This document shows, piece after piece, positions 7,884 to 15,550 of a stretch of 33,171 nucleotides of DNA. Location: assembly GCA_038323265.1 (NCBI GenBank), contig JBBQGT010000017.1, forward strand, positions 1 through 33,171. The letters run 5' to 3'. The translations under genes were made by a program, and so were the position numbers. The DNA is from PNKC01 sp038323265. Its GTDB lineage: Bacteria; Chloroflexota; Dehalococcoidia; Tepidiformales; Tepidiformaceae. How positions within the stretch are numbered: position 1 is the first letter of the stretch; the number at the start of each line of letters is the position of its first letter. The notes beneath the pieces are model-generated. The model did no database searches. It had not been told where the DNA came from and saw only the letters and a list, made by a program, of their open reading frames with translations.

Positions 7884-9043
7884 GTTACCTGACCGAAGAA
7901 CGGCTGATGATCCAGCAGACAGCGCGCGAGTTCTCCATGAGGGAGGTGCTGCCGGTCGCCAACGAGTTGGACAAGATCAAGGGCGACATCCCGATGGACC
8001 TGCGGGACAAGATGGGCAAGCTGGGGTACTTCGGAATGCGCATCCCGGAGCGCTACGGCGGGGCCGAGCTGGGCGTCTTCGAATACATCCTGGTGACCGA
8101 GGAGTTGGCGCGGGGCTGGATGAGCGTGGCGAGCATAATCGCCCGCGGCAACGGCCTGGGCGGCGGCTTCAGCGACGAGCAGAAGCAGAACTATCTGCCG
8201 CGCATGGCCCGGGGCGAATTCCTGGGCGCCGTCGCGCTCTCCGAATCGGATGCGGGCTCCGACCTGGCGAACATCCAATGCCGCGCACGCCGGGACGGCG
8301 ACGAATGGGTGATCAACGGCAACAAGATGTGGTGCACGTTCGCGGATGGCGCGGACTACATGACCGTGCTCTGTCGGACGGCGGACATGGATGAAAAGCG
8401 CCGCCACGCTGGGACCAGCATGTTCTTCTTCGAAAAGGAGCGCGGGAAGCTGCCGGAAGGCGTCCACGGCACGCCAGTCAACAAGATCGGCTATCACGGT
8501 TGGAGGACGTGGGAGCTTCGGTTCGATGACTTCCGCGTGCCGCTTTCGGCTCAGTTGGGGCAGGACCGCGGGGGCAATGACGCTGGATTCAAATCAGCGG
8601 TCGGATTCCTCGAGGGTGCTCGCGCGCACACCGCCGCAAGGGCAATCGGCCTTTCGCGAGGATCGCTGGAGGATTCGATCGCCTACGCCAAGCAGCGCGT
8701 GCAGTTTCGCCAGCCGATCGCCAACTTCCAGGCGATTCGCTTCAAGTTGGCGGAGATGGCAGCCGAAATCGAGGCTGCCCGCCAGCTCACGTACTTCGTC
8801 TGCGATGCGATCGACACCGGGCGGCGCTGCGACAAGGAAGCGGGAATGGCCAAGTGGTTCGCCAGCGAAATGGCTGAACGGGTGACCAGCCAGGGCCTGC
8901 AGATCCACGGCGGATACGGCTACACGACTGACCTGCCAATTGAACGATACTGGCGCGATGCCCGGCTGACCAAGATCTTTGAGGGGACTAGCGAGATACA
9001 GCTGCGGATCATCTCCGACCGGATCATCGGGGACCGCGGATGA
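7880..9043 (+). CDS. Acyl-CoA dehydrogenase
   Basis: The 387-residue flavoprotein is typical in length for the family. Visible hallmarks are ERYGG, the FAD/substrate segment ALSESDAGSDLA, the central KIGYHGWRTWELRFDD strand, RVQFRQPIANFQAIRFKLAEM, the IHGGYGYT loop and IFEGTSEIQ near the C-terminus; Glu368 of the last is the expected catalytic base. It alpha,beta-desaturates an acyl-CoA and passes electrons to ETF. It overlaps both neighbours by ATGA, so it is firmly co-translated with the two MaoC proteins. The pairing of dehydrogenase with enoyl-CoA hydratases fits consecutive beta-oxidation-like steps. Substrate chain length or branching cannot be read from sequence. Confidence 0.95.
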   Translation: MSYLTEERLMIQQTAREFSMREVLPVANELDKIKGDIPMDLRDKMGKLGYFGMRIPERYGGAELGVFEYILVTEELARGWMSVASIIARGNGLGGGFSDEQKQNYLPRMARGEFLGAVALSESDAGSDLANIQCRARRDGDEWVINGNKMWCTFADGADYMTVLCRTADMDEKRRHAGTSMFFFEKERGKLPEGVHGTPVNKIGYHGWRTWELRFDDFRVPLSAQLGQDRGGNDAGFKSAVGFLEGARAHTAARAIGLSRGSLEDSIAYAKQRVQFRQPIANFQAIRFKLAEMAAEIEAARQLTYFVCDAIDTGRRCDKEAGMAKWFASEMAERVTSQGLQIHGGYGYTTDLPIERYWRDARLTKIFEGTSEIQLRIISDRIIGDRG

Positions 9044-9501
9044 GTCTGACCTCCAATGACAACTACTTCGAGGACTTCCGCGTTGGCGATGCCTACCAGC
9101 ACGCCCGCGGCAAGACCGTAACAGAGATGGACAACGTGCTTATCACGAACCTGGTGATGAACACGGCCCAGGGCCACTTCAACGAAGACCAGATGGCGAA
9201 GGGCCCGCTGAAGCATCGCATCGTCTTTGGCGGGATTACAGCAGCGATGGTGATTGGCCTGGCGATGCAGGACACCGGCGAGAACGCGCTGCGGGAGCTC
9301 GCACTGAGCAAGATCCGCTTTCGCACGCCGGTGTTTCACGGCGACACGCTCTATGCCTTCAGCGAAGTATTGGAGACCTCCGCCAGCGAGCGAACGGACG
9401 CTGGCGAGGTGTTGTTTCGCCACCTGGGCCTGAACCAGGACGGCAAAACGGTGTTCGAGGGCGAGCGGCGGGTGCTCATTCGTCGCCGCCCCGCCAGCTA
9501 G
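9040..9501 (+). CDS. MaoC-like hotdog-fold hydratase/dehydratase (second copy)
   Basis: The 153-residue protein begins within the ATGA overlap with the dehydrogenase. Its core, GKTVTEMDNVLITNLVMNTAQGHFNEDQMA, again shows the T-E-x-D-N ... H-F-N pattern without GDxNPxH. It is clearly diverged from the first MaoC protein of this operon, so this is not a recent duplication. The expected reaction is hydration or dehydration of an enoyl-/hydroxyacyl-CoA, perhaps a dicarboxylic or branched one given the motif. It is the last gene of the operon; its stop lies three bases from the converging CoA-transferase stop, with no terminator between them. Confidence 0.9.
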   Translation: MSLTSNDNYFEDFRVGDAYQHARGKTVTEMDNVLITNLVMNTAQGHFNEDQMAKGPLKHRIVFGGITAAMVIGLAMQDTGENALRELALSKIRFRTPVFHGDTLYAFSEVLETSASERTDAGEVLFRHLGLNQDGKTVFEGERRVLIRRRPAS

Positions 9502-9504
9502 CCG

Positions 9505-10977
9505 CTAGAGACTGCCGACTAGTTCATTCGCTTGCTCGCGAAGTTCAGCCCGGAAGTCGGGGTGGGCGATGCTGAGCAGTTCCTCGGCCCGTTGTCGATG
9601 GTTCTTGTCGAGCAGCCTGGCGATGCCGTGCTCCGTCACGATAGTGTCGGCAAGGTAGCGCGGCACGGTGATCATGGTTCCCGCTTCATGACGCGCGACG
9701 ACCTTCGAGAGCGTCCCCTCGAGGGCCGTGGAGCGCATGACCGTGATTGCGCGGCCACCTTTGCAGAGCGATGCCGAGAGATGCGTATCCGGCTGGCCAC
9801 CAGTCCCGTTGACCATGTGGCCACCGAAGCGGTCTTCGCTGGCGATCTGGCCGATCAGGTCCACTGCGATCGCACTGTTGATCGAGGTCATGTTGCGGTT
9901 CTGGGCCATGAGCAGCGGGTTGAGCAGATAGTCCGGGTCGTACAGTTCGAACGCCGGGTTATTGGCGATGACCTGCAAGTCGTGCCCATCGCAGCCTGAC
10001 CAGGCGACGGCCACGGACTTGCCGCGGTGGAGCGTCTTCATCGAGTTATCGAGGATGCCGCGCTCCCAAAGTCTCGTGAGGCCGGGAGAGCCGAGTTCCG
10101 TGTGCAGGCCGAGGTGCTTTGCATCGTCGAAAGCGCCGGCTTTAAACATCAACGAGCTTGGCTGCCCAACGCCAACCTGGATGGTGTCGCCATCGCGGAT
10201 TAACTGGCGGACGTTGTCGGCGATCGCCTGGGCTTCCGGGTCGATATCCGCGAGGCCAAGGGCGCCGCGAAGGAGCGCCGGAGTCATTAGATGAAAGAGC
10301 TGCTCGACGAGTGCGAGCTGATCGATGCTGCAGCCCTCGAGTAACTCCAGCATTTCGGTACGGTCGCCCTCGGGGGTGATGGTGTTCACCCGTTCACGCA
10401 TGCCGGCAACATCTACGACCGTGACCACTCCGTCGATGAAGGTGTGGATCTCGCTGACGTGCATCCACACATCGCCGAAGACCGGCGTGATGTTGGGATC
10501 GACCATGGCAATGGTGACTGGGCTGCGCTTGGCGTAGGACTTTCGCTGCCACATGTGCGGGCCGAAGTGCACATAGCCAGAGTCGTTCGGGGCGCTGCAA
10601 GGGGTGAGCCAGACGTCCGGGATGCGAGCCTCGGGCCGGCCATCGTCGAAGGCTTTCATTCCAAGCATGAAGGTGTTCGGCAGGTATGTGGCGATCTTGG
10701 CATCGTGGGCGGGGCGCATGCCGTCGCCGATGAAGATCTCTATCTCCTTCTCGCCCTTCGGCCCACCGGGGCTGTAGAGGCTAGGCTCACGAGGAGCAAG
10801 GCCGCGGATATCGACGCGCCCCAGCTTCTTGGCGCGCTCTTCGAAGGCGGCGGTCAGTTGTGTCGGCGCGATGATGCTGATGCCGACCAGGTCCCCTTCC
10901 TTGATCACCTCCATCGCTTGCACGGAGCTCTTAAGCCGTGATTGGAAGTCGTCGCGCCAGTTGTCGTATCGCGTCAT
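9505..10977 (-). CDS. Acetyl-CoA hydrolase/transferase family (class I CoA-transferase)
   Basis: The 490-residue protein resembles 4-hydroxybutyrate/acetate CoA-transferases and acetyl-CoA hydrolases. Seen in order are an N-terminal Rossmann-like half (VDPNITPVFGD), the GVGQPSS loop near 269-275, LHTELGSPG with the probable catalytic Glu294, and the C-terminal NSAIAVDLIGQIASE ... GGQPD segment. Class I enzymes form a glutamyl-CoA thioester on that Glu and move CoA between an acyl-CoA and a free acid. The ATG has AAGGA six to seven bases ahead. It is transcribed toward the MmgE/MaoC/ACAD operon and meets it tail to tail. The context suggests it activates the acid that those enzymes process, though itaconate-type, 4-hydroxybutyrate-type and plain acetate transfer are all possible. 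Confidence 0.92.
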   Translation of the reverse strand: MTRYDNWRDDFQSRLKSSVQAMEVIKEGDLVGISIIAPTQLTAAFEERAKKLGRVDIRGLAPREPSLYSPGGPKGEKEIEIFIGDGMRPAHDAKIATYLPNTFMLGMKAFDDGRPEARIPDVWLTPCSAPNDSGYVHFGPHMWQRKSYAKRSPVTIAMVDPNITPVFGDVWMHVSEIHTFIDGVVTVVDVAGMRERVNTITPEGDRTEMLELLEGCSIDQLALVEQLFHLMTPALLRGALGLADIDPEAQAIADNVRQLIRDGDTIQVGVGQPSSLMFKAGAFDDAKHLGLHTELGSPGLTRLWERGILDNSMKTLHRGKSVAVAWSGCDGHDLQVIANNPAFELYDPDYLLNPLLMAQNRNMTSINSAIAVDLIGQIASEDRFGGHMVNGTGGQPDTHLSASLCKGGRAITVMRSTALEGTLSKVVARHEAGTMITVPRYLADTIVTEHGIARLLDKNHRQRAEELLSIAHPDFRAELREQANELVGSL

Positions 10978-11061
10978 GGAGTTCCTTTGGAGAAGCGGTT
11001 GGTGGCGCTCTAAGCAATCACGGAATCTTGCACGGCCCGACGGTCTCGCGCCAACCAGGCC

Positions 11062-11875
11062 TCAGCCCGGCAGCGTTGCGACGTTCACCGTGAAGCTCAC
11101 TTCGGCGCGAGATTCGACGTCCATGCCACCAAAGATCGCCACCGCCTCCGCGGTGAAGCGCTCGACGATGGTTGGCATGGCCACATCGGGTATCGCCCAC
11201 GTGTTGGAGTTAGCGCGGCTTTCGAGGCGCGCGACCTCTCGCCTCACCGTGTTCACGTCGGTCCAGTGAGCGATTTCGCGCGATTCGAGTTTCGCGCCCA
11301 GGGCTGCAAGGACTTCAGCAAGGACGGGCTCGGCGCTGGCACGGTGGCCGTGAAGCCAACCGGCCTGCCCGGTCACCTCCCGGATGATCTCGTTCAGGCG
11401 CTCGCCAGCGCGTTGCTCAGGATATGGGGCATAGACGTGCTGACAGTTCAAGAGCAGCCCACCCGGGCGAACGCAGGCAATGGCTGCACGGACGGTGGCG
11501 TGCGCGTTCGGTACGAGGTGGAGGATGTGCGAGAAAATGGCGGCATCGAAGCTGTCGGCGCGGAACGGCAGAGCGGTGGATTCGGCCAGCAGCACGCGGA
11601 TGTCGGAGCGTTTGGTTCGTAGGGTGCGAAGCATCTCCATGGAGATGTCGATTCCAGTGACCTGGAAGCCACGTGCAGCGAGCGGCACTGCGATTCGGCC
11701 CGTGCCGACACCCGCTTCGAAGACGCTTCGGACGCCATTTTCCCTGAGGATTGCGGCGAGGCCGTCGCCGACATCGCGTTCGGCCTCGGGCGAAAAGCCA
11801 CGGGTTGAATCGTAGATGTTCGCGACGCGGTCGTAGTTGTTGGCCTGGAATGATGGTTGGGTCACGCGGGCTCGG
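11062..11875 (-). CDS. Class I SAM-dependent methyltransferase
   Basis: The protein has a class I methyltransferase core: SVFEAGVGTGRIAVPLA is motif I (glycine-rich SAM site), followed by VTGIDIS (acidic residue binding the ribose), a DAAIFSHILHLV segment and VRPGGLLLNCQHVY. I prefer the GTG at 11875 (270 residues) because GAGGAGG lies 11 bases ahead, just past the NudC stop. An ATG at 11910 would add 12 residues (MARPPGLIAEEVRA) and overlap nudC by 22 bases. The N-terminal NNYDRVANIYDSTRGF resembles small-molecule methyltransferases of the UbiE/Methyltransf_11 type. It is probably co-transcribed with nudC. The substrate is unknown. Confidence 0.88.
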
Positions 11876-11888
11876 ACCTCCTCAGCGA

Positions 11889-12722
11889 TTAGGCCTGGCG
11901 GTCGCGCCATTCGTCGATCAGCCAGCGGGCAATCGAGAGCTTGCCAGGGATGTTCGGGAGGTTGTCAACGCTGAACCACTGGGCATCCACGATTTCAGTG
12001 GGGTCGCAGACGATATCGCCACCAGCGTAGGTGGCGTTGAAGCCCAACATTAAGGAGTTGGGGAAGGGCCACGGTTGGCTGCGCATGTAACGAATATCGC
12101 TCAATTCGACGCCAACTTCTTCGCGCACCTCTCGCGCGACGCACTCTTCGAGCGTTTCGCCGGGTTCAACGAACCCGGCGAGGGTGGAGTACATGACGTT
12201 CGGGCCGAAGGTGCGTCCGCGGGCGAGCAGTGCTTCATTCCCGCGTTCGATCAGTGTGATGACGGCGGGTGAAATCCGCGGAAACGAGAGGAGTCCGCAG
12301 GAGGAGCACTTTCGCGCCCGTTCGCCGTGTGCTTCTTCGGTCGCCTCGCCGCAGCGTCCACAGAACCGGTTGGTGCGGTGCCATTCGGCGATCTGTACCG
12401 CCCGCCCGGCAAGGTGCCAGGTCTGCTCGGGGAAGTGCGGGAAGAGGGTGAACAGCGTCTCGTGGCTGAAGGGCTCAGGGGTGTCGCCGGGAGTGTCGAT
12501 GCCTGCTGCCCAGACGGGGATGCCATCGAGCAGTCCGAGGAAGTGCTCGTGGTCGACATTGATCCCAAGGTCCCGAGGGTGGACGGCCTCGGGCAGGCGG
12601 AGGCCATCGGAGCCGGGCGTGACGAGGACCGTGCCCTTGCCGACGCAGATCCATTTGGCGTAGATGCCAACGACGTCGTCAGGCGGGACGATGAGCGATT
12701 GGAAAGTTGGGAATTCGGGCAT
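11889..12722 (-). CDS. nudC: NADH pyrophosphatase, NudC-type Nudix hydrolase
   Basis: The 277-residue protein shows all marks of NudC. Four cysteines (121, 124, 139, 142) form a zinc ribbon. The Nudix box runs from Gly183 (GFVEPGETLEECVAREV, then REEVGV). The NADH-specific SQPWPFPNS motif is at 215-223. The family cleaves NAD(H) to NMN(H) and AMP, and E. coli NudC also removes NAD caps from RNA. The N-terminal half is the usual poorly conserved NudC dimerisation domain. The ATG is preceded by AAGGTGG. It is followed closely by the methyltransferase and upstream lies the decayed toxin-antitoxin locus on the other strand. Confidence 0.95.
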   Translation of the reverse strand: MPEFPTFQSLIVPPDDVVGIYAKWICVGKGTVLVTPGSDGLRLPEAVHPRDLGINVDHEHFLGLLDGIPVWAAGIDTPGDTPEPFSHETLFTLFPHFPEQTWHLAGRAVQIAEWHRTNRFCGRCGEATEEAHGERARKCSSCGLLSFPRISPAVITLIERGNEALLARGRTFGPNVMYSTLAGFVEPGETLEECVAREVREEVGVELSDIRYMRSQPWPFPNSLMLGFNATYAGGDIVCDPTEIVDAQWFSVDNLPNIPGKLSIARWLIDEWRDRQA

Positions 12723-12811
12723 GGCACCACCTTGAAATGAGCGTTGGTAGCTTAGCAGAGAGGGACGGTTGTAGCGGATAGCTTCGAGAATCGCTGACGT
12801 ATACTAGCCGG

Positions 12812-13019
12812 GTGACCGCAAAGCAGGCCTTACGCGAGTTAGTTGAGGAGCTCTCCGAAGAAGACGGCAGAGGAGTTGCTACAGCGACTGTCCTGGGAAG
12901 CCGACCCGGAGGAACACCTAACGGAACTCGAAGCAGCCGGGTTGCGTGAGGCGATCGCCGAAGGTGAGCGTGGAGCGACCGTGAGCGGAGACGAGGTATT
13001 TCGGTCGCTGGGACTTTGA
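12812..13019 (+). pseudogene. Frameshifted small antitoxin (RelB-like)
   Basis: No single frame is open here, but two frames join into one plausible protein. From GTG at 12812 the frame reads VTAKQALRELVEELSEED. Deleting one G near 12866 lets it continue AEELLQRLSWEADPEEHLTE, then LEAAGLREAIAEGERGATVSG and DEVFRSLGL, ending at TGA 13017-13019. The joined 68-residue product has the LSEEEAEELL helix and GE...G.TVS.DEV.RSLG tail typical of RelB-like antitoxins. Unrepaired, the first frame stops at 12949. A TATACT at 12800-12805 stands six bases ahead of the GTG, as in leaderless genes. A sequencing error is the other explanation, but the adjacent toxin remnant is also broken. Confidence 0.7.
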
Positions 13020-13063
13020 CGTACCCGATCGAGTTCACACAGAGAGCGTAGCGGTACCTGGGC
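13016..13063 (+). pseudogene. Remnant of a RelE-like toxin N-terminus
   Basis: Overlapping the antitoxin stop, a TTG at 13016 opens LTYPIEFTQRA, then an in-frame TAG at 13049-13051, then RYLGQ. The Y-x-I-E-F-T-x-x-A-x-R-x-L pattern is the usual first strand and helix of RelE/ParE toxins, and a start overlapping the antitoxin stop is their usual arrangement. Nothing toxin-like follows; the sequence runs into the 3' end of the oppositely oriented gene at 13035. The toxin is therefore truncated and interrupted. The match is short, so the call rests largely on the antitoxin beside it. Confidence 0.55.
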
Positions 13064-13655
13064 CAAGTTGCGCCCCGGCGAGGGCAAGCCACGCCGCCAA
13101 CGCCGCTTCCTTGTGGTCGGCGGCCCATGGCGTCCCCACCCTTCGGCCCATCTCGCCAAGATGGGCGCTGATCGATTCAGGGGACAGGCTTAGTTCGTGG
13201 GCGGCAGTCGCAATCAGATCACGGCGAATCAGCCGACGGACACGCGGAAAGACGCCAGCTGCCGCCTCAGCCAGGAGTTCGCGGTAGAGGTCGCCTTCGG
13301 CGGCGTGAAGGAGGGTGTGCGCACGCATGATGGCATCGAATTCGGCGCGTACCGGCGAGGGCGAGATGAAGACGGCAGCCGCCAGCGGCTCCGCGCCAAG
13401 GGCGTGGAGTTGGGCGGAGAGCGCGGCGGTAGCAGTTGCGCAGCCTAGCGAAGCGTCCAATTCCGTTTGCGCGACGAGCGCCCGGCCGGCTTCTAGTGAA
13501 CGACCTTGCGCTGCGTGGTACGGCTGGCGCGGCGAAGTCGGACGGAGAAACTCGACGCGTTCACGCAGTATCACTTCCGGGGCGGTTGGCGATCCGCCGA
13601 TTGCGACGGCCCACGCCCAGCCGCTGTGGTCGCGAAAGCCGATGGCTGCTCGCAT
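13035..13655 (-). CDS. Unrecognised protein with an HSGWA motif
   Basis: The 206-residue protein starts at an ATG with AAGGAA ahead of it. The N-terminus (AAIGFRDHSGWAWAVAIGG...PEVILRERVEF) looks like a beta-hairpin with a conserved-looking HSGWA motif, followed by QPYHAAQ and an alpha-helical, Ala-rich remainder (LRRLI/RRDLI, ESISAHLGEMGRR). I have seen similar HSGWA openings in uncharacterised bacterial proteins but cannot name a family or function. No signal peptide or membrane segment is seen. Its last residues (about nine codons) are read antisense through the toxin remnant, which suggests that the present C-terminus was created when that locus decayed. It follows a strong hairpin that separates it from the thiolase gene. 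Confidence 0.75.
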   Translation of the reverse strand: MRAAIGFRDHSGWAWAVAIGGSPTAPEVILRERVEFLRPTSPRQPYHAAQGRSLEAGRALVAQTELDASLGCATATAALSAQLHALGAEPLAAAVFISPSPVRAEFDAIMRAHTLLHAAEGDLYRELLAEAAAGVFPRVRRLIRRDLIATAAHELSLSPESISAHLGEMGRRVGTPWAADHKEAALAAWLALAGAQLGPGTATLSV

Positions 13656-13689
13656 CGCGGTTCCTTATGACGGGCTCGACGCCGACGTG

Positions 13690-13721
13690 AAGAGGGGCGC
13701 CCCTGTTGGAGCGCCCCTCTT
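13690..13721 (-). terminator. Strong hairpin after the thiolase gene
   Basis: AAGAGGGGCGC and GCGCCCCTCTT form a perfect 11-base stem with a ten-base loop, 21 bases past the thiolase stop. No T-run follows, so it may be an RNA 3'-end stabiliser or a bidirectional stem rather than a classic intrinsic terminator. Confidence 0.6.
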
Positions 13722-13742
13722 GGTGATCAGCGGTAGCGCGAG

Positions 13743-14939
13743 CTACTTCTGGAGGATGTTGAGGGTACAGGCCGAGCCCAGGCCGATGACGTGCGCCATG
13801 CCAATCTTCGAGCCTTCGACCTGGCGGTTGCCCGCCTGACCGCGCAGGTGCCAGACGATTTCGGCAATGTTCGCGACGCCGGTTGCACCGAGCGGATGGC
13901 CCTTGGAGAGCAGACCACCGCTGGCGTTGACGACGGTCTTGGTCTTCGGGGTGTAGCTCTTGTCCTGGAAGGGAGCAATGTCTTCCTGGTATTTCGTTGG
14001 GATCTTGTTGCCGATCCAGGGCGCGCCGCTGGCGACGTGCTTACCGGCCATGCCCTCTTCGCAGAGGCCAAGGTTTTCGTAGTGCAGAAGCTCGGCGGTT
14101 GCAAAGCAGTCGTGCAGTTCGACCTGGCTGAGATCCTCGGGCCCGATGCCGGCCTGCTTGTAGGCAATCGCGGCAGCATTGCGAGTGAGGGTGTTGATGT
14201 CGGGCAGCGTCAGGTCGCGGTCCGTGTAGGGGTCGCTGGTGAGGACGCTGGCGGCAACCTTGATGGGCTGGGTCGTGTACTGCCGTGCCTTGTCCATCGA
14301 GCAGAGGATGGCCGCGGCGGCACCGTCGCCCGTCGGGCAGCACATGAGCAGCGTGTTCGGGTAGGCAATTACGCGGCCGTTCATCACTTCGTCCAGGGGT
14401 GATTCCTTCTGGTACTGGGCCAGCGGGTTCTGCGTGCTGTGGAAGTGGTTCTTCACGCTGGCCATCGCGAAGTGCTCCTGCTGAGTGCCGTACTTCTTGG
14501 CATGCTCCATGCCAGCCATGCCGAAGACGGCGGGCATCATGTATGAGCCGACGCGGCCTTCGAGGCTGGTCGCTGGGTCACCGCGGGAGCCGAGGAGGCC
14601 CTGCTTGCCCATCTGCTCGCTGCCCACGGCCATGACGATGTCAAAGGCGCCCGAGGCTATGGCGAAGTAGGCCTCTCGGAAAGCGGTGGACCCGGTAGCG
14701 CAGGCGTTCGCGACGTTCACCACCGGGATGCCGGTCTGGCCCATCTGCTGGAGGATGCGCTGGCCAGAGCCGGAAGTCTGGTAGAGGTTGCCGCTGTAAA
14801 GCGACTCGATCGTCTTCATCTCAAGTCCGGCGTCCTTGAGAGCTTCGTGGCCGGCCTGGGCGGCGAGCTGGGAGACGTCCTTGTCCGGGTAGCGCCCGAA
14901 CTTGATCATGGACACGCCGATGACTGCTACTTCTCGCAT
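13743..14939 (-). CDS. Thiolase-family protein (SCP2/lipid-transfer type)
   Basis: The 398-residue protein has the thiolase fold with Cys80 in VANACATGS, ELHDCFA, His348 in SKGHPLGATG and Cys391 in GLGSACT, so the nucleophile, the activating His and the second Cys are all present. Its overall pattern (MREVAVIGVSMIKFGR..., short insertions) is that of the acetyl-CoA acetyltransferase/SCP-x-like subgroup usually partnered by DUF35 proteins, and such a partner lies 46 bases upstream. It either cleaves 3-ketoacyl-CoA or condenses acyl-CoAs; some relatives with DUF35 partners are retro-aldolases, though the intact Cys80 favours thiolase chemistry. AAGGAG precedes the ATG. The gene is likely in one operon with the DUF35 gene, driven from the promoter at 15502-15530. 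Confidence 0.93.
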   Translation of the reverse strand: MREVAVIGVSMIKFGRYPDKDVSQLAAQAGHEALKDAGLEMKTIESLYSGNLYQTSGSGQRILQQMGQTGIPVVNVANACATGSTAFREAYFAIASGAFDIVMAVGSEQMGKQGLLGSRGDPATSLEGRVGSYMMPAVFGMAGMEHAKKYGTQQEHFAMASVKNHFHSTQNPLAQYQKESPLDEVMNGRVIAYPNTLLMCCPTGDGAAAAILCSMDKARQYTTQPIKVAASVLTSDPYTDRDLTLPDINTLTRNAAAIAYKQAGIGPEDLSQVELHDCFATAELLHYENLGLCEEGMAGKHVASGAPWIGNKIPTKYQEDIAPFQDKSYTPKTKTVVNASGGLLSKGHPLGATGVANIAEIVWHLRGQAGNRQVEGSKIGMAHVIGLGSACTLNILQK

Positions 14940-14985
14940 GGGATCTCCTTTGGGGTTGCGAGGGCGTTACGGGCCTGAGCCCGAT

Positions 14986-15414
14986 TTAGATGGGCTGGAA
15001 GCGGTAGGCGACGTAGGCGTTGCCTTCCTTATCCTCGGAGACCTTTTCGGTGGTCATGCGAACCTTCATGCCGAACTTCATGTTTTCGGGTGTCGGTTCG
15101 ACGCCAACGATGTTGGTATTCACCGAGACGCCTTCTGGCAAGTCAACGATGGCGGCGATGTACGGCGCCTTCACGTAGGGCGTGGCCTGGTGGATGATCG
15201 TCCAAACGTGGACTTCGCCTTCCTTCGAAAGCTTCACGGCTTCGAAGGGACCCTGGCCGCTGCATTTTGAGCAGTAGAGGCGCGGGCCGGCATAGGTTGC
15301 CTTGCAGTTACTGCAACGACTGCCGTTGAGGTAGTCCTCTTCACGGGTCTTCCCGAGAGTGAGGTATGGGACGAGCGGACGGAGTTCGGGTGCGACGGTG
15401 GGTGCTTCTGCCAA
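14986..15414 (-). CDS. DUF35 (rubredoxin-like zinc ribbon plus OB-fold) protein
   Basis: The 142-residue protein has a zinc ribbon with Cys34, Cys37, Cys48 and Cys51 (CSNC, CSKC) followed by an OB-fold (GEVHVWTIIHQATPY, PYIAAIVDLPEGV, KVRMTTEKV). DUF35 proteins bind thiolase-family enzymes and in characterised cases channel acyl-CoA substrates or help shape the active site. The start is a TTG at 15414 with AAGGGGG nine bases upstream; no ATG or GTG fits as well. It is the first gene of the pair with the thiolase, a common arrangement in bacteria and archaea. Confidence 0.92.
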   Translation of the reverse strand: MAEAPTVAPELRPLVPYLTLGKTREEDYLNGSRCSNCKATYAGPRLYCSKCSGQGPFEAVKLSKEGEVHVWTIIHQATPYVKAPYIAAIVDLPEGVSVNTNIVGVEPTPENMKFGMKVRMTTEKVSEDKEGNAYVAYRFQPI

Positions 15415-15501
15415 GCTGAATCCCCCTTTCGTATGACGCGAGTGTCCGGGTTGGGAGGTGGGCCTACACGGGTAGTCCCTGCCCAGGGCAATGCACCGAT
15501 G

Positions 15502-15530
15502 ATTGTGTTCGCGTGGGAGAAGGGTGTCAA
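15502..15530 (-). promoter_or_regulatory. Sigma-70-type promoter of the DUF35/thiolase operon
   Basis: On the minus strand TTGACA (15530-15525) and CACAAT (15507-15502) are separated by exactly 17 bases. The -35 is perfect, the -10 matches four of six. It points at the DUF35 gene about 80 bases downstream and lies in the gap after the lipoprotein stop. Confidence 0.55.
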
Positions 15531-15550
15531 CGGCGTAAGCGGCGGCGCAA

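Noticed and set aside
10990..11052. Imperfect inverted repeat GGTTGG.GGCGC ... GCGCCAACC between the methyltransferase and CoA-transferase genes
   Set aside because: Loop of about 40 bases and a bulge; no T-run; too weak to call a terminator or operator.
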